This document shows positions 41,683 to 49,705 of a DNA stretch of 60,319 bases, in pieces. Origin of the DNA: Candidatus Methanoperedens nitratireducens (lineage in GTDB: Archaea; Halobacteriota; Methanosarcinia; Methanosarcinales; Methanoperedenaceae). The stretch covers positions 542,402-602,720 of the forward strand of contig NZ_JMIY01000001.1 in the NCBI RefSeq assembly GCF_000685155.1. The letters are read 5' to 3'. A model generated the notes under the pieces. That model did no database searches, was not told where the DNA came from, and worked only from the letters and a program-made list of their open reading frames with translations. The translations under genes and the position numbers were made by a program. Within the stretch, counting starts at the first letter, position 1; every line of letters starts with the position of its first letter.

Positions 41683-42534
41683 TCAGATATACAGCCCTCC
41701 GTTCATATCTATAACCTGGCCTGTTATGTAATCAGCATCCTCTGAGGCAAGATACGCCACTGCCCCTGCAACCTCTGACGGCTTACCAAGCCTTCCAACA
41801 GGTATTTTCTCCAGGATTTTTTTCACTACTTCATCAGGAACCGATCTCACCATATCGGTTTCTATAAACCCTGGCGCTATTGCATTTACAGTTATACCCT
41901 TTCCAGCGAATTCCTTTGCCAGCGTCTGGGTGAGGCCTATTATTCCTGCCTTTGAAGCTGCATAGTTCGCCTGTCCGAAATTGCCCATTCTCCCGATAAC
42001 AGAGGATATATTCACGATCCTGCCATACTTCCTCTCAAGCATACCATCTATAACCGCTTTAGTGCAGTGGAAGGTGCCATCCAGGTTCACAGATAGTACT
42101 TCTGACCACATCTGTGGAGTCATTTTGATAAAAGATTTATCCCTGGTTATTCCTGCATTATTAACCAGTATATCGATTTTACCAAACTGCCTGATCACCT
42201 CATCCCGCATCCTGTACACCTGCTCAATATCACTTACGTTCGCCTGACAGATGAAGGAATGCCTGCCCATAGATCCTATCAGCTTTGATACTTCCTTTGC
42301 ATGCTCTTTAGTATCCATCTGATCTATCATCTGGGATATTTTAATAATCTCCTCTGTCGTGCCTATCTGGTCTATCAGCTTTGATACCTCCTCAGCATGC
42401 TCTTTAGTGTACTGGTAATTAATGGCAACATCTGCGCCCTCCTCTGCCAGTCTTAAAGCAATCGCCCTTCCGATTCCCCTTGAGCCCCCTGTAACCAGGG
42501 CGACTTTACCTTCCAAATGTGCTCTCTTCCCCAT
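41683..42534 (-). CDS. phaB: Acetoacetyl-CoA reductase/3-oxoacyl reductase (PhaB/FabG type) with internal duplication
   Basis: Short-chain dehydrogenase that reduces acetoacetyl-CoA to 3-hydroxybutyryl-CoA for PHA synthesis. Seen: the NAD(P) site TGGSRGIG (about 15-22), NNAG, and the Ser-Tyr-Lys triad in NISSVIGRMGNFGQANYAASKAG, with the C-terminal IDMNGGLYI. From ATG 42534 (GAGGT upstream) the protein is 283 residues, about 35 longer than usual. The excess comes from an internal repeat: KEHAEEVSKLIDQIG recurs as KEHAKEVSKLIGSMG 32 residues later, matching a 96-base offset in the DNA. This lies in a surface helix after the third strand. It is the last gene of the PHA operon. Confidence 0.88.
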   Translation of the reverse strand: MGKRAHLEGKVALVTGGSRGIGRAIALRLAEEGADVAINYQYTKEHAEEVSKLIDQIGTTEEIIKISQMIDQMDTKEHAKEVSKLIGSMGRHSFICQANVSDIEQVYRMRDEVIRQFGKIDILVNNAGITRDKSFIKMTPQMWSEVLSVNLDGTFHCTKAVIDGMLERKYGRIVNISSVIGRMGNFGQANYAASKAGIIGLTQTLAKEFAGKGITVNAIAPGFIETDMVRSVPDEVVKKILEKIPVGRLGKPSEVAGAVAYLASEDADYITGQVIDMNGGLYI

Positions 42535-42539
42535 ACTAC

Positions 42540-43718
42540 CTACCTCTTTACTACCACGGCAATACCCATACCCCCGCCAATGCACATGGTTGCAAGGCCG
42601 TACGTACCGTCCCTTCTTCTTAACTCATACAGAAGTGTGGCCAGTATCCTTGAACCTGTGGCCCCTATTGGGTGTCCGAGGGCGATAGAGCCGCCGTTAA
42701 CATTAGCTATATTTACATCCCAGCCCAGTTCCCTATCGACCGCAATTGACTGGGCTGCAAATGCCTCATTCTCCTCTACCAGATCGATATCATCCATGGT
42801 TAAACCCGCGCGCTTAAGGGCTACTCTGGTTGCACAAACAGGCCCCATACCCATTATCTCAGGAGGTATGCCACAGTACCCGTAGCCTATGATAGTTGCC
42901 ATGGGTTCAAGTCCTTTTTCTTTTGCTTTCTGTTCAGACATCAAAAGAACAGCAGCAGATCCATCATTGACACCTGATGAATTGCCAGCAGTTACTGTAC
43001 CGTTCTTTTTAAATGCTGGTTTCAGTCTTGATAGAATACCTGCAGTCGTGCCGAACCTGGGAAACTCATCTGTATCAAAGACTATCGGTTCGCCCTTTGG
43101 CTGTGGAACTGTTACCGGAACAATCTCCTCTTTGAACTTACCTGCCTTGATCGCAGCTTCTGCTTTACTCTGGCTTTTTGCAGAGAATTCATCCTGCTCT
43201 TCCCTGGAAATGCTGTACCTCTCTGCTATATTCTCTGCCGTTATTCCCATATGGACATTCTTGAAGATATCCCATAACCCATCGTATACCATCGTGTCTG
43301 TAACTTCATCATTCCCCATCCTTATTCCCCAGCGGGCTTTCTTGAGCGCATACACTGATGTTGACATGGACTCTACCCCGCCAGCAAGGACAATATCCTG
43401 ATCACCAAGCATTATGGACTGGGCACCAAGGACAACAGATTTCAAACCAGAGCCGCATACTTTGTTCACAGCATAGGCAGGTACCTTATCCGGGATCCCT
43501 GCCCAGATCGAGGATTGTCTTGCTACATTCATGCCCTGGCCGCCTGCGATCACATTCCCCATGATGACTTCATCCACTTCACCAGGATCAAGGTCTACCC
43601 GTTTCAGGGCATCCTTCAATACCACTGAACCGAGCTGTCCAGCCGGCATGTCTTTAAGAGTTCCTCCAAATTTTCCTACTGCGGTTCTTGTTGCAGATAC
43701 AATAACTACTTTATTCAT
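42540..43718 (-). CDS. phaA: Acetyl-CoA C-acetyltransferase (thiolase)
   Basis: Condenses two acetyl-CoA into acetoacetyl-CoA, the first step of PHB synthesis. The 392-residue enzyme has all catalytic residues of the biosynthetic thiolases: nucleophile C88 (NKVCGSGLKSV), H349 (GGSIALGHPIGATG) and C379 (TMCIGGGMG). Length equals that of PhaA. It lies between two reductases of the phaB type in the same orientation, within the operon that runs from 47414 to 41683. Confidence 0.94.
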   Translation of the reverse strand: MNKVVIVSATRTAVGKFGGTLKDMPAGQLGSVVLKDALKRVDLDPGEVDEVIMGNVIAGGQGMNVARQSSIWAGIPDKVPAYAVNKVCGSGLKSVVLGAQSIMLGDQDIVLAGGVESMSTSVYALKKARWGIRMGNDEVTDTMVYDGLWDIFKNVHMGITAENIAERYSISREEQDEFSAKSQSKAEAAIKAGKFKEEIVPVTVPQPKGEPIVFDTDEFPRFGTTAGILSRLKPAFKKNGTVTAGNSSGVNDGSAAVLLMSEQKAKEKGLEPMATIIGYGYCGIPPEIMGMGPVCATRVALKRAGLTMDDIDLVEENEAFAAQSIAVDRELGWDVNIANVNGGSIALGHPIGATGSRILATLLYELRRRDGTYGLATMCIGGGMGIAVVVKR

Positions 43719-43775
43719 TTTATTCCCACCTACTTTAACATATCAGATATAATGTCCAGCACAATGACCGTTGCA

Positions 43776-44516
43776 TTATATGACCAGTCCACCATCCACG
43801 CCGAGCACTGCCCCATTGACAAACCCCGCCTCATCCGAGGCAAGATACAGGTATGCATACGCAACATCAATAGGTTCTCCCAGCCTGCGGAGGGGTGTTT
43901 TTTCAATCGTCATTTTAATAAATTTTTCAGGCACCTTTCCGGTCATAGGAGTCTCTACAAATCCAGGGGCTACTGCATTGGTCCTTATGCCTTTCCTTCC
44001 AAGTTCTTTTGCCAGGGTCTTTGTCAGTCCAATCAACCCGGCCTTGGCTGAGGTATAATTTACCTGCCCGATATTGCCATATATTCCTGTAATAGAGGAC
44101 GCATTGATAATTACGCCACTCCCCTGATTGATCATGATATCAACTACTGCCTGGATGCAATTGAAAGCCCCTTTAAGATCTACATTGATAACGCTGTCCC
44201 ACTGCTTCTCAGTCATTTTTGTGACCAGAGCATCCTGGTTAATACCTGCATTATTTATCAGAATATCAATTCTCCCGAATCTATTGATAACCTCATTAAC
44301 AAATCTCCTCAGGTCTTCTCTACTTGTGACATCCCCTCTAACACAGATTGCCCTTCCTCCACTCTCATTTATTTCATTGCAAACTTTTTCTATCGTCTCC
44401 AGTGTCCTTCCAATTGTAGCTATACTCGCTCCTTCCCTGGCGAACAGCAGTGCAGTCTCTTTGCCAATACCGCTTCCTGCCCCTGTAATGATTGCAACTT
44501 TGTCTTTAAGTCTTAT
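43776..44516 (-). CDS. phaB: Acetoacetyl-CoA reductase (PhaB/FabG type), apparently started at AUA
   Basis: A 246-residue short-chain dehydrogenase of exactly the usual FabG/PhaB length. The frame reads (ATA)RLKDKVAIITGAGSGIGKE at the N-terminus, then INNAGINQD, the SSITGIYGNIGQVNYTSAKAG active-site segment and VDGGLVI at the end. No ATG, GTG or TTG occurs between the upstream in-frame stop and an internal ATG at 44216, which would remove the whole cofactor site. The ATA at 44514-44516 lies where the family's initiator Met is expected, 6 bases after a GGGGGAG site, and overlaps the phaC stop as ATAA. There is no frameshift: the reading frame is continuous. This is the second reductase of the operon. 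Confidence 0.88.
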   Translation of the reverse strand: MRLKDKVAIITGAGSGIGKETALLFAREGASIATIGRTLETIEKVCNEINESGGRAICVRGDVTSREDLRRFVNEVINRFGRIDILINNAGINQDALVTKMTEKQWDSVINVDLKGAFNCIQAVVDIMINQGSGVIINASSITGIYGNIGQVNYTSAKAGLIGLTKTLAKELGRKGIRTNAVAPGFVETPMTGKVPEKFIKMTIEKTPLRRLGEPIDVAYAYLYLASDEAGFVNGAVLGVDGGLVI

Positions 44517-45688
44517 CCTGTTCTCCCCCTTGATTTTCCCCTTGCTCTTTTACCTTTCTCCTGTGCTCCTTCAGGAAGAGATCTGGGTTTTAGCCACTCT
44601 GCGATCCTGGGAACGACCTCTTTTTGGGATCTGGAGCCAACAAAGATACCTATGTGTCCGGTCGGGAAGACAAGCGTCTCTTTGTCCTCACTCGATACAG
44701 CATCAGCCAGCGGTAGACTTGCCTCATTTGGAACCAGATGATCGGTTTCGGCCATGACATTAAGCAGTGGCATGGTTATCTTTCTCAGATCGATCCTCTT
44801 CCCATCGAGCATCATCTCGTTCTTGATGAGGAGGTTCTTCTGATATAGATCCTTCATGAACTGCCTGTATGCTTCTCCTGCCTGTCCAGGGCTATCGAAT
44901 ATCCATTTCTCCATTCTAAGAAAATTCTTGATGATCTCTTCATTCCTGCGCTGACATTCTTTATCATCAGTTTTGCATTCAAGTCGCTCAAACATGCCTA
45001 CATATTTGTCAATCAGAAGCCTGAACGGGTCTGTTAACAGGAACCCTATGTTCAACAGGTCCCCCGGCACTATGCCATAGAAATCCACGACCCTGTCCAC
45101 ATCAAGTGCTTTTGCCCAGATATGAAGAAGTCCTTTATCGGTATCAAAGTTTATAGGTGTCACTAAAGTGACCAGGTTCTTCACCTTTTCAGGATGCAGT
45201 GTGGCGTACATAACAGAAATTGTCCCTCCCTGGCATACGCCAAAGAGCGTAACCTTATCAGATCCTGACAGTTCTCTGATCTTGTCCACGGCATTGTTTA
45301 CGTAGCCCTCCACATAATCGTTAAGCGTGAGGTATCGATCAGAGCCTGATGGGTATCCCCAGTCAATAATATAGACATCAAGACCCTCATCAAGCAGCTT
45401 CCTTACAACGCTTTTCTCAGGCTGCAGGTCAAGGATATAGTAGCGGTTCACACATGCATATATTATGAATACCGGAACTGGAGATGTTCTCTCTACCGTG
45501 GGGATATAATGCATAAGTTTCATCTTATCTTCTGTGTAGACTACCTCATGAGGCGTTGTTGCCACGGTGATCTCCTCGGGATGCTCCAGCAATATCTCCA
45601 TTCCTTTTACGAATCTTCTGGTATCTTCTATTAAGTCAGTTGCGTACGTGTACGCAGGTGTTACAGGTGCAGGCGCAGGTGTGCTCAT
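44513..45688 (-). CDS. phaC: Class III poly(3-hydroxyalkanoate) synthase subunit PhaC
   Basis: Polymerises 3-hydroxyacyl-CoA into PHA granules. The 391-residue product has the alpha/beta-hydrolase fold with the lipase-like box GVCQGG containing nucleophile C152, the Asp D316 (AETDHLVPN) and His H345 (PTGHIGIFV), corresponding to C149, D302 and H331 of the Allochromatium class III enzyme. The length (about 355-390) fits class III, which requires PhaE; phaE lies directly upstream with a 4-base overlap. The C-terminus has an extra basic tail (KGKRARGKSRGR). Confidence 0.96.
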   Translation of the reverse strand: MSTPAPAPVTPAYTYATDLIEDTRRFVKGMEILLEHPEEITVATTPHEVVYTEDKMKLMHYIPTVERTSPVPVFIIYACVNRYYILDLQPEKSVVRKLLDEGLDVYIIDWGYPSGSDRYLTLNDYVEGYVNNAVDKIRELSGSDKVTLFGVCQGGTISVMYATLHPEKVKNLVTLVTPINFDTDKGLLHIWAKALDVDRVVDFYGIVPGDLLNIGFLLTDPFRLLIDKYVGMFERLECKTDDKECQRRNEEIIKNFLRMEKWIFDSPGQAGEAYRQFMKDLYQKNLLIKNEMMLDGKRIDLRKITMPLLNVMAETDHLVPNEASLPLADAVSSEDKETLVFPTGHIGIFVGSRSQKEVVPRIAEWLKPRSLPEGAQEKGKRARGKSRGRTG

Positions 45689-46344
45689 TTCCCTCCCCCC
45701 CCGGTTCTCCTGATTAAATCATCCACTGCTCTCCTGAGGGATTGCAGCTCCTGGTTTATACTATCGATATCAGCCTTTGTAGGAAGATCCCTTGTACTCT
45801 CTGAGAGCTTTTTGACCTGGCTGGCTAAATCCTTCTCTGTCTTCTTAAGAGAATACACTTCATAATTTATATCATCGATCTCACTTTTTGTAGGGATAAA
45901 GTTCAATGGCTTAAGATAATTCTCCTCAAGCATTTCCCGATTATTTTTCATGAATTCCATGTAATACGATATGAACGTTCCCATATCTGAAGAGAAATGA
46001 CTTGTTTTAAAGAATTCTTTGAACGTTTCACTGTATGTTTCAATCCAGATACTATAAAAATCTTTATATTGATCGGGAATGATCTCTCCCTTCGCCCCTA
46101 CCAGCATCTTCTCACCCATCCTGCGCATGGCCTCCATGAACACATTCTGGAAATTGATGACAGATTCCATCCATGCTGAATAGAGGTTAACAGAGACAGA
46201 GGCATTCTTCGCCAGTTTTTCGATTCTCTCACGTGCAGGCCCCACGGCAGGTATCTCAAGTAACCTGCCAGTAGTAGCTTCGTATGTCTTTAACCACAGA
46301 TCAAAAACTTCATGTGTGTATTCAAAGCTTGATCTATCATCCAT
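45685..46344 (-). CDS. phaE: Class III PHA synthase subunit PhaE
   Basis: Partner of PhaC. The product (219 residues from the ATG at 46344; 233 from a GTG at 46386) is helical and rich in aromatic and acidic residues, with FEYTHEVFDLWLKTYEATTGR near the N-terminus and YKDFYSIWIETYSETFKEFF in the middle, both PhaE-like. Its last 60 residues form a coiled coil (SLKKTEKDLASQVKKL, then SINQELQSLRRAVDDLI). I favour 46344 because it lies just after the stop of the previous gene, whereas 46386 would overlap that gene by 40 bases; neither has a strong ribosome-binding site. The stop overlaps the phaC start by 4 bases. Confidence 0.88.
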   Translation of the reverse strand: MDDRSSFEYTHEVFDLWLKTYEATTGRLLEIPAVGPARERIEKLAKNASVSVNLYSAWMESVINFQNVFMEAMRRMGEKMLVGAKGEIIPDQYKDFYSIWIETYSETFKEFFKTSHFSSDMGTFISYYMEFMKNNREMLEENYLKPLNFIPTKSEIDDINYEVYSLKKTEKDLASQVKKLSESTRDLPTKADIDSINQELQSLRRAVDDLIRRTGGGGK

Positions 46345-46346
46345 AT

Positions 46347-47414
46347 CTAGACCCGGCTTGCTGGACTGGGGGGTGGCCTCATCCACATGTTTGCCATGGT
46401 GGCAAACGTATCTGCATATATCCTGGCTGAATTCTTTACAGGCTCCATCATCTGTCTCATCGGACCCATCATGGGCATATTCTTGAAGAAATCATCAAAA
46501 GCCCTCTCGTACATCTTCGTCCATGTACTGTAGAATTCTCGAACCGCCTCTGGATCAGCGGTGCGCCTTGATAGATCCATAGTCCTCTCTGACATCTTCT
46601 CAAGTGCAGTCATCCAGGATTTATACATGTTCAGATAGATATCTGTACTCTGCAAGAAATTATCAAGCATCTCCCTTGAGGGTCTCATGGCCTGAACATT
46701 AAATAACCCGCTGTAGGTCTCCCTGTACATATCCATCCATTGATTATAAAATTCCCTGTAGGCCTCAGGGCTTGCGCCTCCTCTTGAGATCTCTGTCATT
46801 CGCCCGGTAAGCCTCATCATGGAATCAACCATCGGCCAGTATATATTTCTATAAGTATCTCTCCAGAGTTTTGATACCTGCGCGAAATTTCTTAAGTAGA
46901 TATTCGGCATGCCTGTGTAACTCTCAAATATCTCCCTTGTACTTTCCCTGGCTGGCATTGCAAGGAAATCATCGAGTATTTTTCCATATGACCTGGTCCA
47001 CGTCTCGTAGGACATCCTGTATTTCTCAGGATCAGGCTCACCCATGAGCATCTCCTGGGTCTTTTTGGTGTTCTCCTCAAGCTCGTTAGCCCATGATCTG
47101 AAGAGGTTACCCAGATCCTCTGCACTGGCCACGAATCTCTCAAGCGCCTCTCTATCGGGTACCCTGGTCGGGATCGGATATAATCTACCAAAGGTATTCT
47201 GGTACATCCTCATCCATTCATCATAAAATTCCCTGTACCCCTCAGGTTTAGTCTCTTTTGGGAGTTCAGCAGCCTTCTCAATCAGTTCCCCTGTAGATTC
47301 AATCCACGGTTTATACAGATTTACATATGTATCCTCCCACATTTTTGCAACAGTTGTATAGCTATCAGCCCATACATCAAAAATACCTTTTCTCACTTCG
47401 CCTGTTTTCATCAT
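46347..47414 (-). CDS. PhaE-like/phasin-like protein with four internal repeats
   Basis: First gene of the PHA operon, 355 residues. The protein is helical, without a signal or membrane helix, and rich in Met, Tyr, Trp and Glu. A motif of the form YREFYxxWxxMYxxxFxxLF recurs about every 85-100 residues: YREFYDEWMRMYQNTFGRLY, then YRMSYETWTRSYGKILDDFL, YREFYNQWMDMYRETYSGLF and VREFYSTWTKMYERAFDDFF. The same signature occurs once or twice in PhaE, so this looks like a multiplied PhaE/phasin relative. It probably coats granules or supports PhaC-PhaE (inference). An AGGAGGAG site lies 9 bases before the ATG. Confidence 0.75.
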   Translation of the reverse strand: MMKTGEVRKGIFDVWADSYTTVAKMWEDTYVNLYKPWIESTGELIEKAAELPKETKPEGYREFYDEWMRMYQNTFGRLYPIPTRVPDREALERFVASAEDLGNLFRSWANELEENTKKTQEMLMGEPDPEKYRMSYETWTRSYGKILDDFLAMPARESTREIFESYTGMPNIYLRNFAQVSKLWRDTYRNIYWPMVDSMMRLTGRMTEISRGGASPEAYREFYNQWMDMYRETYSGLFNVQAMRPSREMLDNFLQSTDIYLNMYKSWMTALEKMSERTMDLSRRTADPEAVREFYSTWTKMYERAFDDFFKNMPMMGPMRQMMEPVKNSARIYADTFATMANMWMRPPPSPASRV

Positions 47415-47473
47415 ACTAACTAACTCCTCCTATTTTAGAGACGTTCTTTATTTAATATAAAGATATTTGATTG
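47415..47473 (-). promoter_or_regulatory. Promoter region of the PHA operon
   Basis: Reading on the minus strand, an A/T-rich TATA-like element (CTTTATATTAAATAAAG, about 47445-47461) lies 30-45 bases before the first gene, followed by AGGAGGAG (about 47423-47430). The inverted repeat at 47474-47513 sits immediately upstream. Confidence 0.45.
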
Positions 47474-47513
47474 GTGTAAATTTATAATCTAATGGTTTAT
47501 TATAAATTTACAC
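47474..47513. promoter_or_regulatory. Perfect 14-bp inverted repeat upstream of the PHA operon
   Basis: GTGTAAATTTATAA (47474-47487) and TTATAAATTTACAC (47500-47513) are exact reverse complements separated by 12 bases. Each arm also holds TAAATTTA, itself a palindrome. It lies 60-99 bases before the PHA start codon, just upstream of the TATA-like element. It is likely to be the binding site of a dimeric or tetrameric regulator. Confidence 0.65.
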
Positions 47514-47760
47514 ATTAATTTGCAATTATATGTTCCTGACAATACTTGCAAACCCACATCTCTACACTTAAAATGTCATTCTCTGATATAAGACTTTTTT
47601 TGCTTTATTAATCATTATATATATGAAGCCATGGTAGCGGCGGTAGCCCGCCGCCACTCTCTTTTACGGAATCGTCTTGCTGCGGCAGGGTCGATACTTG
47701 CCCCAGCTTTTTTACAGTAAATATATTTATATAAATTCAAGGCGAATTATGATGCCACGG
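47514..47760. other. Intergenic region with a strong GC hairpin
   Basis: The only structure is the hairpin GCGGCGG-TAGC-CCGCCGC (47637-47654) in otherwise AT-rich sequence between the PHA promoter and the end of the beta-propeller gene. It lacks an adjacent T run on either strand, but could end transcription or be a small repeat. Confidence 0.5.
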
Positions 47761-49650
47761 CTAAATGGTAGTATTTCTCACTGTGATGTAGTCGTATGCC
47801 GTATCGTATCCTCTATTGCCAAGAGCACCCGAAGCCAGAGTGACCATATATATTCCTTCCTCAGGTAATGTTACTTCTGCCTCATATATCCCGCTTCCTA
47901 TGTATTTTGAGGAAAACCGTTTTGTCCAGGTTCCTTTACCTGTCGACGGTTTGATAATAATGAATATCAGGTCTGTCAGGTTCTCTTCTGGCAGCCCTGT
48001 TCTTCTATCTGCTATGCGATATTGCAGGACTGAGGTGCTTCCTGGTATGAATGTCCTGTTGAATAGTGCTGTAGTCTTAAGCCCTGTCATCTGGTCAGGC
48101 AGAACATCTATTCTGAATGTGGCATTAATTCTCTGGGTTCTAAATACTATATCATAGGCGCCATCTCTATCGAGTTTGATGTACTGCTGGTATGTACCAG
48201 GTACTGTCTCATGTATTTTATTCTCGACTATGGCTGCAGTATCTGAACCATAATCTACGGCCGCTGATGTCATGACCATTGGCTGGCCGTACATCTTATG
48301 CATGAAGTATATTCTGTTATCTCCCGGGCTTGTTATCACTGCCTCATCACCGTAGGGATTGGTTATAATGCTGTGCTTTTTTCCATAAAAAGGAGGCTGA
48401 CCTCCAACAAGCTCATTATTAGATATCTCAGGGTCGATCATGCTGATGTAGGTCACATCGTTGCTGTAGGTGTTGCGTATCAGAGCGTATTCCTCCATAA
48501 ATACAACAGAGTCTGGTGCTTCTCCTGTTTTCACGGTCTTGATAAGGCTGCCCGTTTCAGCATCGATTATGTAGGCTGAGTCTTCGTATCTGTTGAGCAC
48601 CACCCCGCGGCGCCCATCAGGCGAGAACCTGATAGTCTCTATACCAGGGCTCAGCTGAATAAGTTTTTTGATATTATGGGTTTTTGGGTCTATCACAGTG
48701 ACTGTACCTGAGTGCCTGTTTGTGACATAAACCTCATTACTTGCATTTGAGTAGTCGATCCCGTAGGGTTCCCCATCCACTCTTGTGTACCCTGTCTTTG
48801 TGAGATCGTTGAGCCTGATCACCGAAACTGTATCACTCTGGTTATTTGTTACATAGGCGTTCTCCTGAGAGAAGGCTATCTCATGGTAGCCCTTTCCTGT
48901 TGCGATTGTTTTTACCAGGGTGTTATTTTCGGTATCGATTATACTGACACTGCTTCCGCCCTCGTTGCTTACCCATAGGTACCTGCTCCGTGGCTGGAGG
49001 AACATCAGGCCAGGCATGGCGTCCACGTCGATATATTTTATCACCTCGTGGCTTATGGTGTTGACTACCGCTACCTGATTCTCGTTGGGTACCGTTGCAT
49101 AGAGGAAATCCCCGTATCTTCCTGCCACCATATCCCCTATCTTCTGTCCGGGTGAGCCCCTGAGCGCTATGAGCTTTGAGGTCATGAGCCCCATGTTCTG
49201 TATCGGCCGGGGCCTTGAGTCGTGGCTACCGAAGGTATCAAGCACCTCTATTGTGCCCCGCTCACTGTTAAGGACAAAGAGCTGGAGCTTTGCCAGATTC
49301 AGCTCTCTGTCACAATCATCTAAGTGTCTGTGCTCGCTATCATCATCTTCACCTGGTACATAGAAGCTGATCTCAGGTGTGAGGCCTGAGATGGGTTCCC
49401 CTGTCTTATTGTTTTTGAGCCGGAATATAAGCAGCGCTTCTTTTCCTGCCGAAAGGTTGTTCTGATGGTTCTCTTCCAGTGCGCTGTTATTATTATCAAG
49501 TACCCGGGTTGTGAACTCGATTGCTATCCCATCCCGGGACTCTTCCCCGCTGATGATGAATATCAGCGCAGAGATGGCGGTGAGAATGCTAATTGAGATG
49601 ATAATGGCTATTTTTATGCGCTGCTTATATTCAACCATGTTCTTCACCAT
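47761..49650 (-). CDS. Membrane-anchored YVTN/YncE-type beta-propeller protein
   Basis: A 629-residue protein with an N-terminal membrane helix (about 12-33), an acidic beta domain (about 45-115) with His-rich GEDDDSEHRHLDDCD, and a seven-blade-like propeller (about 120-440). Blade repeats are visible: RYLWVSNEGGSSVSIIDT, ENAYVTNNQSDTVSVI, NEVYVTNRHSGTVTVIDP, as in YVTN/YncE families. A C-terminal beta-sandwich (about 450-625) follows. It lies 56 bases after the multicopper oxidase gene on the same strand and is probably co-transcribed, so the two may form an extracellular complex (inference). An ATG at 49638 is an alternative start. Confidence 0.82.
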   Translation of the reverse strand: MVKNMVEYKQRIKIAIIISISILTAISALIFIISGEESRDGIAIEFTTRVLDNNNSALEENHQNNLSAGKEALLIFRLKNNKTGEPISGLTPEISFYVPGEDDDSEHRHLDDCDRELNLAKLQLFVLNSERGTIEVLDTFGSHDSRPRPIQNMGLMTSKLIALRGSPGQKIGDMVAGRYGDFLYATVPNENQVAVVNTISHEVIKYIDVDAMPGLMFLQPRSRYLWVSNEGGSSVSIIDTENNTLVKTIATGKGYHEIAFSQENAYVTNNQSDTVSVIRLNDLTKTGYTRVDGEPYGIDYSNASNEVYVTNRHSGTVTVIDPKTHNIKKLIQLSPGIETIRFSPDGRRGVVLNRYEDSAYIIDAETGSLIKTVKTGEAPDSVVFMEEYALIRNTYSNDVTYISMIDPEISNNELVGGQPPFYGKKHSIITNPYGDEAVITSPGDNRIYFMHKMYGQPMVMTSAAVDYGSDTAAIVENKIHETVPGTYQQYIKLDRDGAYDIVFRTQRINATFRIDVLPDQMTGLKTTALFNRTFIPGSTSVLQYRIADRRTGLPEENLTDLIFIIIKPSTGKGTWTKRFSSKYIGSGIYEAEVTLPEEGIYMVTLASGALGNRGYDTAYDYITVRNTTI

Positions 49651-49705
49651 TTACCAGCCAAAAAGTTTTAAGTGCAGCCTGATCGGGCCGCACTCATGCA
49701 CACGG

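Noticed and set aside
43776-44216. Frameshifted or truncated phaB pseudogene
   Set aside because: The upstream N-terminal half is in the same frame without stop; only a conventional start codon is missing. An AUA start explains it better than a broken gene.
44128-44757. Open plus-strand frame of 209 codons opposite phaB2/phaC
   Set aside because: It is antisense to two well-supported genes and its translation looks like a shadow (repeated Leu/Ser-rich runs), with no family resemblance.
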